The notes below the pieces were generated by a model. The model did not search any database and was not told where the DNA came from. It saw nothing but the letters and a program-made list of their open reading frames with translations. Positions 50,272-58,595 of a stretch of DNA of 64,000 nt are shown here, one piece after another. The stretch is from the NCBI GenBank assembly GCA_024703855.1, contig CP087965.1, positions 4,828,001-4,892,000 on the forward strand, given 5' to 3'. The translations under genes and the position numbers were made by a program. Each line of letters starts with the position of its first letter. The stretch's first letter is position 1. This DNA is from Polaromonas sp. P2-4 (lineage in GTDB: Bacteria; Pseudomonadota; Gammaproteobacteria; Burkholderiales; Burkholderiaceae_C).

Positions 50272-50967
50272 TCAGGCGATCTTGACGCTCAGCGTGCCCA
50301 GGCCTTCCACGCCGCCGACCAGGGTGTCACCCGACACCACCGCAGCCACGCCTTCGGGCGTGCCGGTGTAAATCAGATCGCCGGGCTGCAGTTCCCAGGC
50401 GGCAGACAGGTGTTCAATGGTTTCGGCAATGTTCCAGATCAGCTTGGACACGTTGCTGCGCTGGCGGTCAAGTCCTGCCACCTGCACATAGATTTCGGCC
50501 TTGCTCACATCGCCGGCTTGCGCTGCGGGCGTGATGGGGCCAATCGGTGCGGAATGGTCATAAGCCTTGCCGATGCACCAGGGACGGCCCTGCTTTTTCA
50601 TCTCGTTCTGCAAATCGCTGGCGCGTCATGTCCAGGCCCACGGCGTAACCAAAGATGTGCTTGTGCGCATCAGCGGCCTTGATATTTTTGCCGCCCGTGC
50701 CAATGGCCACGACCAGTTCAATTTCGTGGTGCAGGTTTTTCGTCAGGCTGGGGTAGGGAATGCTGCCGATGCTGCCAGCTTCTACCGCGACGATGGCGTC
50801 TGCCGGTTTGAGGAAGAAAAACGGCGGTTCGCGGCCGGTGAAACCCATTTCCTTGGCATGCTCTTCGTAGTTGCGGCCCACGCAGTAAATACGACGCACC
50901 GGAAAACGCTCTTTGGTGCCCACGACAGGCACCGAGACCGTGGCGGGGGTGTGAAGACAAAACTCAT
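50272..50967 (-). CDS. fumarylacetoacetate hydrolase-family protein, probable maleyl/fumarylpyruvate hydrolase (two frameshifts)
   Basis: This FAH-fold hydrolase shows IYCVGRNYEEHAKEMGF, PFFFLKPADAIV, LHHEIELVVAIG (metal-binding E-x-E) and GDLIYTGTPEGV. It should cleave the ring-fission product of gentisate into pyruvate plus maleate or fumarate. Frame shifts lie near 50950 (after MSFVFTPP) and near 50620. About 232 residues. The start overlaps the gentisate dioxygenase stop (ATGA). No GST-type maleylpyruvate isomerase is in the window, which favours direct hydrolysis of maleylpyruvate. Confidence 0.87.
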
Positions 50968-52052
50968 GACAACCTTTCCTCTCTGTGTATGCCCAGCGCC
51001 TGATGCACCGGGCGGTCTGAAAAACTGAACAGCACACAGCCTTGCGCCGAGCGCAGTTGGGCAGTGTGCCACGATGGAATCACAAAATGGTCTCTGGGGC
51101 CAAACTCGAAAGTCCAGCTTTGCTCCCCACGTTGAAGCATCACGGTGCCCGATCCTTCGACCACGCTGAACACCGCGCCATCGGTCTGGCGATAAGGCTT
51201 GCCCACAAAGCCTGCCGGCAGGCGCTGCATGAAGGTGGCCATGGTCGGCATGGGCGAGCCGCCGGTGGCCGGATTGACATAGCGCAGCTTGGTGCCGTCC
51301 CAGGCATCAATATCCGCGTGCGTCTCCAACTGGTGTAGGGTTTCGCGCGTGCGCTCGTAGGGGTAGCTGAAGATCGGTGAGGTTTGGCCGAAGGGTGCGT
51401 CATAGCGCATCGGCAACATGTTGGCGCCGTAGCGGTGGGTGCTGATGCCTTCCGGTTTGGTCACGGCTTGCGACTTGGCGCTGCCGTTTTCTGCAAAGCC
51501 CGCATCAAAGAAGCGCAGCATGGGAATGTCCAGGCCGTCGAGCCAGACCACGGGCGCGTCCGATCCAACATGGCCTTGATGGCCATGGTCATGCCAGGTC
51601 CAGCTTGGGGTGATGATGAAATCACCGGGCTTCATCTGTGTGCGTTCACCGTCTACCGCCGTATAGGCACCATGGCCTTCGACGACGAAGCGCAGCGCGC
51701 TTTGCGTATGCCGGTGGCTGGGTGCCACTTCGCCCGGCATGATGAGCTGCAGGCCGGCATACAGCGACTGGGTGATGCACGACTGTCCGCGCAACGCCGG
51801 GTTCTCCAGAATCAGCACCCGCCGCACCGCTTCTTCAGCCGTGATGAGCTGGCCCGCCTGCATCAGGTAGGGATGCACGTCAGCGTATTTCCAGAGCGCC
51901 GGCTGGCAGGGCGTGCTGGGCGATGGGGGCACCAGCGCGTGCAGCACTTCCCACAGCGGGGTCATGCTGTGGGCGGCGATGGCCTCATAAAAGGCCTTGC
52001 GCGCCGCCGCGTCGCTTGCAGAGGCTTGGCTGGGTGGTGAAGTCATGTCCAT
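50964..52052 (-). CDS. gentisate 1,2-dioxygenase
   Basis: This bicupin Fe(II) dioxygenase opens the ring of gentisate to maleylpyruvate. The first cupin holds APSHRHTQSALRFVVEG with the iron histidines, then KPGDFIITPSWTWHDHGHQG. The second cupin has GSGTVMLQRGEQSWTFEFG and DHFVIPSWHTAQL. The start at 52052 (MDMTSPPSQAS) is used; an ATG at 52070 overlaps the preceding gene. About 362 residues, frame intact. Confidence 0.92.
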   Translation of the reverse strand: MDMTSPPSQASASDAAARKAFYEAIAAHSMTPLWEVLHALVPPSPSTPCQPALWKYADVHPYLMQAGQLITAEEAVRRVLILENPALRGQSCITQSLYAGLQLIMPGEVAPSHRHTQSALRFVVEGHGAYTAVDGERTQMKPGDFIITPSWTWHDHGHQGHVGSDAPVVWLDGLDIPMLRFFDAGFAENGSAKSQAVTKPEGISTHRYGANMLPMRYDAPFGQTSPIFSYPYERTRETLHQLETHADIDAWDGTKLRYVNPATGGSPMPTMATFMQRLPAGFVGKPYRQTDGAVFSVVEGSGTVMLQRGEQSWTFEFGPRDHFVIPSWHTAQLRSAQGCVLFSFSDRPVHQALGIHREERLS

Positions 52053-52062
52053 GGAGACCTTG

Positions 52063-53448
52063 TTAAACACTGTCGTCGTCGAAATAAACCCCGTCTTGTC
52101 TCAAAAGCTGTTGAAGCTGTTTGACGTCCGTATCCACAAAGGTTTGGCCTGCTTTTAGCTGCGAAGCGGCCGTGCCCGCCGCCTGGCCCATCACAAAACA
52201 GCCGCCGCTGGCACGCGCGGCAGACTGGCCTTCGTGCGTCATCGAGGCGCAGCGCCCGGCCACCAGCAGGTTGTCCACCGTGGCGGGGAGCAGCATGCGC
52301 CAGGGCAGGTCGTTGTAGGCGCGTCCCTCTGCCGCATCAATGCTGCGCGGAAACTGCCAGTCGATGCGGCCGTCGGCATGCAATTCCATTGGCCAGGCGT
52401 TGATGCCGATGGCGTCGTCAAACCGGGCCGACGACAAAATGTCTTCGCCGCTCAGCGCATACAGGCCTTGAATTCGCCGCGTTTCGCGGATGCCCACCTG
52501 CGGTGCAATGTCCACAATGGCCGACTGCTCGAAGCCCGGCACCTCATTGCGCAAAAAGCGGAAGTATTCGGTGATCTGGCGCCGGCCTTCCAGCTCGCCG
52601 TCACTGAGCTGGCGCGCATCGGTGGCGTCCATGGCGGTGCCGCTGGCATTGCGGATTTGTGTGACGTTGGCGCGCCATTCAGTCGGGTTTTTCTGCGGGC
52701 GAAGAATGGCGCCTTCGCGCGGAAATTTATAGCGGCCCGGCTCATTCTCTTGGCTTTGCGCCATCAGCGCATTGATGGCCTTGAACTCGCCGACCGCTGC
52801 CAAGGCGCGTGGCGCATCCACATGGCCAACGCGGAACATGGTCGAAGGGAAAAGCGCACTGCCATGCCCGTCGCCCAGCTCAAACGGCACACCGGCGAAA
52901 TGCGCCAGGTCCGCATCGCCCGAACAGTCGATAAAACGTTGCGCGCGAATCGCCTGCCGGCCGGATTTGGTTTCCACTATCAAAGCGCTGATCTGCCGGC
53001 CCTGCATGACAACGGCCGCCGCCCAGGCATGAAACAGCAGTTGCACCCCTGCCGCCAGCAGCAACTGGTCGGCCGCGCATTTGTAGGCCGACACATCGTA
53101 GGAGCGAACGCGAATGCGGCCCTGCATGCCGTCTTGCGGCTGATTCAGCCCGCCCAGCGCATCGATGCGCGCCAGCAGCTCATCGACCACGCCATGCACC
53201 ACCTGCCGCATCTCGCCGTTTTTGCGCCCATAGAGGCCGGCAAAGTTGGTGACACCGCCCGCCGTGCCCATGCCGCCGAGAAAACCGTAGCGCTCGACCA
53301 GCAGGGTGCGCGCGCCATGGCGCGCCGCGCTGACGCCGGCGGCCAGCCCCGCAGGGCCGCCGCCAATGACCACGACATCGAATTCGCCGTACACCGGCAG
53401 CGTGCGTGCCGGCTCGGTAACGGGTTTAAAGCTGGATGAGGTCGCCAT
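52063..53448 (-). CDS. FAD-dependent oxidoreductase (FAD_oxidored family)
   Basis: The dinucleotide motif is FDVVVIGGGPAGLAAGVSAARHGARTLLVER, quoted by its GGGPAGLA core, then GFLGGMGTAGGVTN, a cofactor loop of the PF12831 family. ERFxDCSGDADLAHFAGVPFE and LLVAGRCASMTHEGQSAARASGGC complete the FAD site. 461 residues, frame intact. It lies inside the gentisate operon between the dioxygenase and a Bug gene, so it may act on a substituted benzoate or on a side product. The reaction is unknown. Confidence 0.85.
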   Translation of the reverse strand: MATSSSFKPVTEPARTLPVYGEFDVVVIGGGPAGLAAGVSAARHGARTLLVERYGFLGGMGTAGGVTNFAGLYGRKNGEMRQVVHGVVDELLARIDALGGLNQPQDGMQGRIRVRSYDVSAYKCAADQLLLAAGVQLLFHAWAAAVVMQGRQISALIVETKSGRQAIRAQRFIDCSGDADLAHFAGVPFELGDGHGSALFPSTMFRVGHVDAPRALAAVGEFKAINALMAQSQENEPGRYKFPREGAILRPQKNPTEWRANVTQIRNASGTAMDATDARQLSDGELEGRRQITEYFRFLRNEVPGFEQSAIVDIAPQVGIRETRRIQGLYALSGEDILSSARFDDAIGINAWPMELHADGRIDWQFPRSIDAAEGRAYNDLPWRMLLPATVDNLLVAGRCASMTHEGQSAARASGGCFVMGQAAGTAASQLKAGQTFVDTDVKQLQQLLRQDGVYFDDDSV

Positions 53449-53504
53449 GGCAGCGCAGTCAGCTACACGCCATGAGCGACCCGGCGGGTTCTTCAACCCA
53501 GCAG

Positions 53505-53590
53505 GGGCCGCGGAACCGGCTTAGCCGGGCCGCAGGCGCAGCGGCCCCCTCGGGGGGCAGGGAGCTACACGCAGTGAGCGACCGTGGGGG
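53505..53590. repeat. GC-rich intergenic repeat, family 2
   Basis: CCGCGGAACCGGCTTAGCCG followed by GGCCGCAGG (53508-53536) is the inverse of 40026-40054. The adjoining CCCCCTCGGGGGG palindrome and the TACACGCAGTGAGCGAC part occur in related form at 41037-41200 and just before this copy. Confidence 0.55.
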
Positions 53591-53595
53591 CAACA

Positions 53596-54594
53596 TCACT
53601 CGATCTTGATGCCACGCATCGCGATGATGCCGCCCATGATGGCGGTTTCGTTGCGGATGCGGCTGACCAGGCCTTCTGGGGAAGTGCCGACGGCTTGCCA
53701 GCCCTGGTTAAACAGTTTCTGGCGCGTGTCGTTATCGCGAATAATTTTGGAGACCTCTTGATTCAGGCGTGCCTTTGCCGACTTGGACAGCGTGGCCGGG
53801 CCCACCAGGGCCGTCCAGACCTCCAGGTTGAAATTGCGCACGTCAGCATCGGCCAGCGGCGGGATTTCGGTAGCCAGGGCGCTGCGCCCGCTGGTCAGCC
53901 CGATGGCCTTGAGCTTGCCGGCCTTGACCTGCGGCAGTGCGATGCCGGGCGGCACCAGCGCCATCTGAATCTGGCCACCCAACAGCGCCGTGATCACTTG
54001 CGGGTTGCCTTGGTAAGGAATATGCACGGCAGCAATGTCGCCGGCCGTGGACTTGAGCAGCTCCATGCCCAGGTGGCCGACGGAGCCGTTGCCGACCGAG
54101 CCGTAGTTCCATTTGTTGCCGCCGTTGCGGGCAGCCGCAAGAACGCACTGCCCGAGGGCAGGTTGACCAGGGGCGACCAGCACCAGCGGTGCCGTGGTCA
54201 GCAGCGAGATAGGCGTGAAGTCTTTCGCCGGGTCGTAGGGCAACCTGGAATACAGCATCTTTGCCGAGGTCAGGTTGCCATTGATCACGACGCCCAGCGT
54301 GTGGTCATCAGTGGCCTTGGCCACCTGGTCGGCGGCGATGTTGCCGGACGCTCCGGGCTTGTTTTCAACGATGACGGGCTGGCCCAGCACTTTGGACAGC
54401 GGCTCGGCCAGCGTGCGCGCGGCCATGTCGGGCGTAGAGCCGCCAGGGAAACCCACCAAAATACGCACGGGCTTGGTTGGCCACGGCGCCGTGTCTTCTG
54501 ATTTTTTTAAGCCATTTGGTGCTGCAGCCCAAGAAGAATGGGCGCAAGCAGCTATCAAAAATGTAGCAATTAAGGAGATTTTGAGTGGTTTCAC
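53596..54594 (-). CDS. Bug-family periplasmic substrate-binding protein
   Basis: GTG at 54594 gives VKPLKISLIATFLIAACAHSSWAAA, a signal peptide that includes a repeat copy. The body has KPVRILVGFPGGSTPDMAARTLAEP, IVENKPGASGN and VHIPYQGNPQVITALLGGQ. At about 54140-54185 about a dozen residues are out of frame (PGQPALGQCVLAAARN where PVNLPSGSAFLAAARN is expected), explained by one gained and one lost base. About 332 residues. A TTT-type receptor within an aromatic operon may bind an aromatic acid. Confidence 0.87.
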   Translation of the reverse strand: MKPLKISLIATFLIAACAHSSWAAAPNGLKKSEDTAPWPTKPVRILVGFPGGSTPDMAARTLAEPLSKVLGQPVIVENKPGASGNIAADQVAKATDDHTLGVVINGNLTSAKMLYSRLPYDPAKDFTPISLLTTAPLVLVAPGQPALGQCVLAAARNGGNKWNYGSVGNGSVGHLGMELLKSTAGDIAAVHIPYQGNPQVITALLGGQIQMALVPPGIALPQVKAGKLKAIGLTSGRSALATEIPPLADADVRNFNLEVWTALVGPATLSKSAKARLNQEVSKIIRDNDTRQKLFNQGWQAVGTSPEGLVSRIRNETAIMGGIIAMRGIKIE

Positions 54595-54620
54595 TGGGAT
54601 TTCCAAAGGGTTTAAAACGG

Positions 54621-55817
54621 CTATTGGAACAGCTTTGAAGGCTCGATTCCGTCGTACATCCACTTCAGCCCGGCAAAGCCCGCGCTCTCGGTGCCGCTTT
54701 GAAACAGCTGGTTGCGCAGCTCGCGCTGTACGCCCGCTGCGTGGTAAATATCGCCGTAAAAACGGGCCGTAAGCTGCACCCGGCCGGTGCGCAGGTACCT
54801 GGCCTGCTGGTATTTCTGGAAGGCCTGCTGCACGCCGCCGCGCGTAAAGCGCAGCGCTTCCCGCAGCACCACCGCATCTTCAATCGCCTGGCCAGCACCC
54901 TGCGCCAGGTATTGCAGCATCGGGTGGGCCGCATCGCCGAGCAGGGTCACACGCCGGTCAGTCCAGTTTTTCACCGGCTCCCGGTCGCACAGCACCCACA
55001 TCTTCCAGGTTTCAATCTTGCCCAGCAGCTCCTTCACCTGAGGGCAAGCCTCGGAAAAGCGTTCGGTCAGCTCGGCCGTGTCACCAAAGCTATTCCAGCC
55101 TTCGTCGTACTTGTTGCTGTGAAACACCGCCACCAGATTGAACAGCTCGCCGCGGCGCAAGGGGTAATGCACCAAATGGGTTTTCTCCCCGCCCCACAGC
55201 AGTACATCGTCGCTCCACAGGTGCGCGGGAACGTCTTCGCGCTTGAGCACGGCACGGTAGGCGATGTGGCCCGACACGCGCGGCTTGCCGTCGCCCACGA
55301 CCACCTCGCGAATCTTGCTCCACATGCCGTCGGCGCCAATCAGGGCGGCCGCCTGCAGGGTTTCACCGCCAGCCAGGTGGACGGTCACGCTGTCGGCCGA
55401 CTGCGCAAACGACTCGACCCTGGCGTGGGTGCGCAAGGTCACATTGGGCTGGGCGGCGCAGGCGTCAAGAAACAGCTGGTGCAGATCCGCGCGGTAAATC
55501 ACGCCATAGGGAAAGCCGTAAGTGGCCCGGGCCATGTCGCCCAGGGGCACGCGAACGACTTTCTCGCCGGTGCGCACATCGTTCATGCCCAGGCCGGGCG
55601 GGAAAAAAGCCACGCGGTTGACGGCTTCGGTCAGACCCAGGTAGTCAAACATCCGGAAGATGTTGGGCCCCAGCTGGATACCTGCACCGATTTCGCCAAA
55701 GCTGGCAGCTTGTTCCAGCACGGTGACCGCATGGCCATCCTGCGCCAGCACCAAAGCCGCCGCCAGGCTGCCAATGCTGCCGCCCGAAATAATGAGGGGA
55801 GATGTCGTCTGTGCCAT
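54621..55817 (-). CDS. 3-hydroxybenzoate 6-monooxygenase (FAD aromatic hydroxylase)
   Basis: This group A flavin hydroxylase of 398 residues has LIISGGSIGSLAAALVLAQD (FAD GxGxxG-type), the DG motif LIGADGMWSKIREVV and the GD motif VTLLGDAAHPMLQYLAQGAG. ASFGEIGAGIQLGPNIFRMFD and the overall fit match 3-hydroxybenzoate 6-hydroxylases (NagX/XlnD/MhbM type), which make gentisate with NADH and O2. Gentisate dioxygenase further along the operon supports this. The MarR gene is divergent. Confidence 0.88.
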   Translation of the reverse strand: MAQTTSPLIISGGSIGSLAAALVLAQDGHAVTVLEQAASFGEIGAGIQLGPNIFRMFDYLGLTEAVNRVAFFPPGLGMNDVRTGEKVVRVPLGDMARATYGFPYGVIYRADLHQLFLDACAAQPNVTLRTHARVESFAQSADSVTVHLAGGETLQAAALIGADGMWSKIREVVVGDGKPRVSGHIAYRAVLKREDVPAHLWSDDVLLWGGEKTHLVHYPLRRGELFNLVAVFHSNKYDEGWNSFGDTAELTERFSEACPQVKELLGKIETWKMWVLCDREPVKNWTDRRVTLLGDAAHPMLQYLAQGAGQAIEDAVVLREALRFTRGGVQQAFQKYQQARYLRTGRVQLTARFYGDIYHAAGVQRELRNQLFQSGTESAGFAGLKWMYDGIEPSKLFQ

Positions 55818-55851
55818 GTCAGGAATGTTAGGTCAGAAAGATGGGTTTATG

Positions 55852-55865
55852 ATAAGTATGCTTAT
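55852..55865. promoter_or_regulatory. candidate MarR operator
   Basis: ATAAG-TATG-CTTAT is a dyad in the 93-base region between the divergent monooxygenase and MarR genes. Its position suits repression of both promoters. Confidence 0.5.
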
Positions 55866-55910
55866 TAGTTTTTGGCCATGGTACATACCCTGAGCGTATA
55901 AACTTGGAAC

Positions 55911-56351
55911 ATGGCAAAAAGTTTTAATTTCAGTACAGCGCCCGGTCACCTGATTCGTCGGGCACAACAGCTGGCGGTCGCCATCTTCATGGAAGAGACC
56001 GCTGGTTTTGATGTGACGCCGGTGCAGTTTGCCATCCTCAATGCCCTGATGGACGACCCCGGCGAAGACCAGATCACGCTGTCGGGGCGGGTGGCGTTTG
56101 ACGCGGCGACCTCAGGCTCGGTGATAGGCCGGCTGGAGGCAAAGGGCTGGGTCAAGCGCGAGGCGGACCCCGGTGACAAGCGCCGCAAATTGCTCTGGGC
56201 CACGCCCGAAGGCGAAAAGCTTGCGCTGCAGATGAAGCGGGCTGTGGGCCGGGCCCAGCAGCGGATTGTGAGCCCCCTGGACGCGGATGAGCGTGTTCAG
56301 TTGGCGGCGCTCCTTGGCAAGCTGGTGGCGGGGCACGAAGGCATCGAGTAA
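55911..56351 (+). CDS. MarR-family transcriptional regulator of the gentisate operon
   Basis: The 146-residue winged-helix protein has VTPVQFAILNALMDDPG, the recognition region AATSGSVIGRLEAKGWVKREAD and the wing DPGDKRRKLLWATPEGEKLA. MarR proteins beside 3-hydroxybenzoate and gentisate genes are known repressors relieved by the aromatic substrate. Divergent orientation and the dyad at 55852 support that here. Confidence 0.9.
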   Translation: MAKSFNFSTAPGHLIRRAQQLAVAIFMEETAGFDVTPVQFAILNALMDDPGEDQITLSGRVAFDAATSGSVIGRLEAKGWVKREADPGDKRRKLLWATPEGEKLALQMKRAVGRAQQRIVSPLDADERVQLAALLGKLVAGHEGIE

Positions 56352-56469
56352 CCGTTGCAGCCGCTCATCGGAGCGGGGTTCCCTGGTCCTCGAAGCGTTC
56401 ACCACTTCGGCGGAGGTGGACGAATGAGGACTAAAAATACTGCCTCAACGTTGGAGCTCAGCGGATGAT

Positions 56470-56802
56470 CGCTGCAGGTGGCCGGGCCGACGGAGCGACA
56501 GACGCGTGCCAAAATCCGCAACCTTCTTGGCGCTTAGGCGTGAGACTGAAAGCGGCTATTCAACAAGGTGTCAGCAGCAAAAGCTACTGGCGCATGGCAA
56601 GAACCCCGGTGACGCACTTTGCGATACGCGTGGCTGAAAGACCAAGGCCTGGTCAGTGTCCGTGACCTCTGGATGAAAGCCCAGGATTACGAGAGTTGAA
56701 GAAAGAGGTTCATCGCAGTGCGCCTGTTGATGAACCGCCCGGTGCGGACCCGCATGCCGGGTGGTGTGGGGGCTGGAAGCTAGACACCTCCAGCTACCCG
56801 AT
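56470..56802 (+). mobile_element. 3' remnant of a group II intron (reverse transcriptase tail, domains V and VI)
   Basis: Degenerate codons at about 56505-56699, in more than one frame, read RAKIRNLL, LGVRLKAAIQQGVSSKSYWRMARTP and WLKDQGLVSVRDLWMKAQDYES, then TGA. This matches the C-terminal end of intron-encoded maturases. Then GAACCGCCCGGTGCGGACCC and its partner GCATGCCGGGTGGTGT fold as domain V (about 56732-56767), and GCTGGA/TCCAGC as domain VI, ending CTACCCGAT. The 3' boundary falls at 56801-56803 inside the sequence TTATGT that belongs to the TIR cassette. The 5' part of the intron is missing. Confidence 0.75.
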
Positions 56803-56810
56803 TATGTTTG

Positions 56811-57515
56811 TCAGAGCTTCGCAACGTCAATGTGATAACCCTGTGCTGCCATTTCTTTGGCAAGAATCGTCCCTGCTTCCTTTTGTAGGTTGTCTATGAA
56901 CGGGATATAGATTAGCCCTTGGATATCTGATGGGCGCTCCATATTCGCTTGCTGCTTGAGAATGATTGCGACGCGGCTTCTGCCCAAGCGTGAGAGCAAC
57001 ATGCCAAGTTCAAGAACGACATTCTGACGAGCCCGATACGCCTTTTCATCGTCTCTGCCCGCGCGATTTCCTTCATCGTCTGGCGTAGCCAAGACAACTG
57101 CGAAGTGAACGTCAGCCGTGTATTTCTCAAGCTTTTCGATAATTGTTTGGCCTTCAGAAGGCAACTGATCGAGTATGAGCGGCTCTAGCCCCCAGCGTCG
57201 AAGCATGGCCTCAAGATGGTTTCTCGCTGTTTCATCGTGCCCGTAAACAACAAAGACCTTAGTGTTTGTGTTTTGTTTTATCGGGGGAGGGGCGACAACT
57301 TTGGCTGCGGCAACTTGAGCAGGCGCTGCGCCCAAAGCAGCTTTGATCTCAGGTTGGCATTTACCCTGTACGTTGAAAACGCCTGTGTCGAACACGTTAA
57401 CAATGCCGCCATTTGTGAGCCGCAATTGCCAGCCGAGATCATTGTTCGCTCGTTGTTCCGAGTCCACCTCAAAACCCGCTGCGGCCAACAGTGCTTTTGC
57501 TTCGTCAAGAGTCAT
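56811..57515 (-). CDS. stand-alone TIR-like effector protein (PF10137/CAP12 type) as an integron cassette
   Basis: The 234-residue protein has an N-terminal module (residues 1-61, with LGWQLRLTNGGIVNVFDTG), an Ala/Val/Pro-rich linker (62-84) and a TIR-like domain (86-230). The latter shows KVFVVYGHDETARNHLEAML, PSEGQTIIEKLEKY with E127 as the probable catalytic glutamate, FAVVLATPDDEG and YRARQNVVLELGMLLSRLGR, the pattern of CAP12/Pycsar-type TIR proteins. Related TIR effectors destroy NAD+ during phage defence in CBASS and Pycsar systems, but no nucleotide cyclase is adjacent. The gene is less GC-rich than its neighbours. AAAGGA precedes the start. Flanking attC-like sites indicate acquisition as a gene cassette. 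Confidence 0.8.
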   Translation of the reverse strand: MTLDEAKALLAAAGFEVDSEQRANNDLGWQLRLTNGGIVNVFDTGVFNVQGKCQPEIKAALGAAPAQVAAAKVVAPPPIKQNTNTKVFVVYGHDETARNHLEAMLRRWGLEPLILDQLPSEGQTIIEKLEKYTADVHFAVVLATPDDEGNRAGRDDEKAYRARQNVVLELGMLLSRLGRSRVAIILKQQANMERPSDIQGLIYIPFIDNLQKEAGTILAKEMAAQGYHIDVAKL

Positions 57516-57535
57516 ACGGAGGTTCCTTTAGACAC

Positions 57536-57586
57536 ACATAACGTAGAGTGTAGGGTGGCCGTCGGCCCTTGAACGACTCGTTGGAC
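57536..57586 (-). other. attC-like integron recombination site upstream of the TIR gene
   Basis: On the minus strand GTCCAAC (R'' type, RYYYAAC) and GTTATGT (R' type, one mismatch to GTTRRRY) bound a 51-base imperfect palindrome with AACG..CGTT, AGT..ACT and AGGG..CCCT pairings and a GGCC/GGCC tip. TTATGT, the first six bases of the TIR cassette, recurs as its complement ACATAA just after the TIR stop, as expected for R'' of that cassette's own attC. The R'' end overlaps transposase codons, so this end is uncertain. Confidence 0.5.
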
Positions 57587-58595
57587 GCCATGAAGCGCTG
57601 CCGCTCGACCTTGGGCCCGCGCATGCTGGCGCAGTGCAGCGGCTGTGACGAGCAACGCTTCGTGCCGCACTCCTGCGGCCATCGCAATTGTCCGCATTGC
57701 CAGCACTTTGAGAGCCAGCGCTGGATTGAGCGACAAACGCAGCGCTTGGTGCCGGGCAGCTACTTCTTCATCACCTTCACCTTGCCCGCCGAGCTGCGGC
57801 CGCTGGCCTGGCAGCAGCAACGCACGCTCTATGCATTGCTGATGGACTGCGCCTGGCAAACGCTACGCACCTTCAGCCAAAACCACAAGCAGTTGCAAGG
57901 CAGCCCCGGCGCGGTGGCCGTGCTGCACACGCATTCGCGGCGCCTGGAGTTCCATCCCCATGTGCATCTGGCCATGCCCGCTGCCGCGCTGGATGCCGAC
58001 AACGGCCTGTGGCGCAGCTTGGCATCCAGCGCCAAGGGCGGTGGCTATCTGTTCAACCACAAGGCGCTGGCCAAGGTGTTTCGCGGCAAGCTGTTGGCGG
58101 CCCTGCATGAAGAAGGCTTGATGCCGCCGCCTGGCCTGCCCGAGCACTGGGTGGTCGATTGCAAGTGCGTGGGCAGCGGTGAGAAAGCCTTGGTCTACCT
58201 TGGCCGCTACCTGTACCGCGGGGTGATTCAAGAGAAAGACATCATCCGCTGCGAGAACGGCCAAGTCACCTACCGCTGGCGCGATAGCAAAACCAAGAAG
58301 ATGGCGCTGCGCTGCGTCAGTGGGGCGACCTTTTTATGGCTGGTGCTGCAGCATGTGCTGCCCAAGGGCTTTCGCCGTGCGCAACTATGGCTTTTTGCAT
58401 CCGAACAGCAAACGCCTGATTGCGCTGCTGCGCCTGCTGGTGTTCAAACAACCGGTCTGCTCACCCGCACCAACTGCGCGCCCACAACTGCTGTGCACTT
58501 GCTGCGGCGCTGCGATGGTCATCGTCAGGCGACGAATCTTGCCGCCCACAACTGAGCCGCCGCGTGTTGGCCGTGAGGAAGGTCTGAGCACCTAA
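57569..58595 (+). pseudogene. IS91-like transposase, 5'-truncated and frameshifted
   Basis: The piece begins within the zinc-finger region (LDAMKRCR, CSGCDEQRFVPHSCGHRNCPHCQ) and continues with YFFITFTLPAELRPLAW, HTHSRRLEFHPHVHLAMP (HUH-type histidines), VYLGRYLYRGVI (the tyrosine region) and a C-terminal CCGAAMVIVRRR. About 30-60 N-terminal residues are absent, and the frame shifts near 58378. These are rolling-circle Y2 transposases. The truncated end abuts the attC-like site of the TIR cassette. Confidence 0.85.

Noticed and set aside
52234..53439. 401-codon plus-strand open frame
   Set aside because: It is antisense to the FAD-dependent oxidoreductase, which has clear cofactor motifs.
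54699..55868. 389-codon plus-strand open frame
   Set aside because: It is antisense to the 3-hydroxybenzoate hydroxylase and runs through the promoter region.
56352..56465. Extra attC or intron 5' end just after the MarR gene
   Set aside because: A CCGCTC/GGAGCGG hairpin and other short dyads occur, but no core site matching RYYYAAC/GTTRRRY in the right order and no domain I intron features could be recognised.
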